From Takakia lepidozioides (Eukaryota; Streptophyta; Takakiopsida; Takakiales; Takakiaceae), in NCBI GenBank assembly GCA_030704615.1, contig CM060731.1, positions 48,856,001 to 48,920,000 on the forward strand: a DNA stretch of 64,000 bases, given 5' to 3'. Positions within the stretch are counted from its first letter, which is position 1. Each line of letters starts with the position of its first letter. The position numbers were made by a program, and so were the translations under genes. This document shows positions 63,600 through 64,000 of this stretch, one piece after another. A model generated the notes under the pieces. The model was not told the DNA's origin and did no database searches. It was given only the letters and a program-made list of their open reading frames with translations.

Positions 63600-64000
63600 C
63601 AGGAATAACGAGGCGTAACTGGATAATAATGCCCTCCTACCTCTCTAGGAAATTTTCTACAGCCCTCATAGGAACCTCTGTGCCTTCTGAGTTGGCTCTC
63701 AAAGGTTGTGGATTGAAACGGAGAAATGGTTTAGAGAAGGAAACGCTCCAATCTGCCCAATTTGTGCATTGGAGGAAGTGGAAACAGATCACTTCTTCTT
63801 CTCCTGTCCACCACATTACTAGATACGTAGGAGATATTACTATCTATTCCCATTCCTTAGCAAAGACTTTCAGATCCCAAGTGCCTTGCGGCCTAGCTGC
63901 TTGGGGCCCTTTGTCTTAGGGTGTCACTTGATGAATCTTGAAATGCTCATTTCTTGTTCTACCCTCCCATTGGCCCTGTGGGTGTTATAAAGTACTTTCT
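63600..64000 (+). pseudogene. LINE-G ORF2 zf-RVT fragment, runs to window edge
   Basis: A frame at about 63715-63830 reads WFREGNAPICPICALEEVET then DHFFFSCP, the C-terminal zinc-binding region of LINE reverse transcriptases (CPxC...ETxxHxxFxCP). It is preceded by diverged text and followed by more LINE-like C-terminal sequence to the edge. It lies upstream (5') of the TTLL exons, in the opposite orientation. Confidence 0.65.

Overview
The window is plant nuclear DNA that has been built up by layers of transposons. Three host genes point to a seedless land plant with swimming sperm, most likely a fern, with a lycophyte or bryophyte as alternatives. A spliced TTLL9-type tubulin polyglutamylase lies at 60.87-62.59 kb; this is an axonemal enzyme that flowering plants lack. 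A 780-residue PLS-type pentatricopeptide repeat (PPR) RNA-editing factor lies at 56.27-58.61 kb, and PPR debris of a similar type occurs elsewhere. A small plant-type gene is at 30.22-30.59 kb. I infer the group from this gene content and cannot name a species.

From 1 to 25.4 kb runs one L1-type LINE (LINE-A) that has been interrupted repeatedly. Its ORF1 is at 2-950, and a decayed short-chain dehydrogenase fragment follows. A rotted minus-strand chromovirus (1988-7193) cuts into the start of the LINE endonuclease. A nearly intact chromovirus (7879-14849) splits the endonuclease from the reverse transcriptase (5-bp duplication CTCAG). A TG...CA unit (16709-23612, duplication AAATC) splits the ORF2 C-terminal region. 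In the last two cases the LINE reading frame is restored when the insert and one target copy are removed. Inside the TG...CA unit is a probable CACTA transposon (16729-23491) that carries a tandemly repeated PPR pseudogene and a PPR-linked repeat family.

From 25.4 to 41 kb there is a tRNA-derived SINE, several LINE 3' pieces, an FCP1-like phosphatase fragment and a second, well-bounded CACTA transposon (35409-39478, duplication CGA) inserted in another LINE (LINE-D). This second CACTA carries the same PPR plus repeat cargo as the first although its terminal sequence differs.

From 42 to 55 kb there is an unrecognised coiled-coil gene pair on the minus strand, a cluster of imperfect palindromes (48.3-49.05 kb), more LINE 3' ends, a third CACTA-type end and a decayed piggyBac transposase (52.5-54.1 kb), which is unexpected in a plant. 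From 56 to 64 kb come the PPR gene (its DYW domain is cut short just before a retroelement integrase remnant), the TTLL gene and a final LINE fragment at the right edge.

The strongest leads are the shared PPR cargo in two CACTA subfamilies, the piggyBac relic, a 3'-terminal hairpin shared by LINEs and the SINE whose stem shows compensatory changes, and the TTLL gene.
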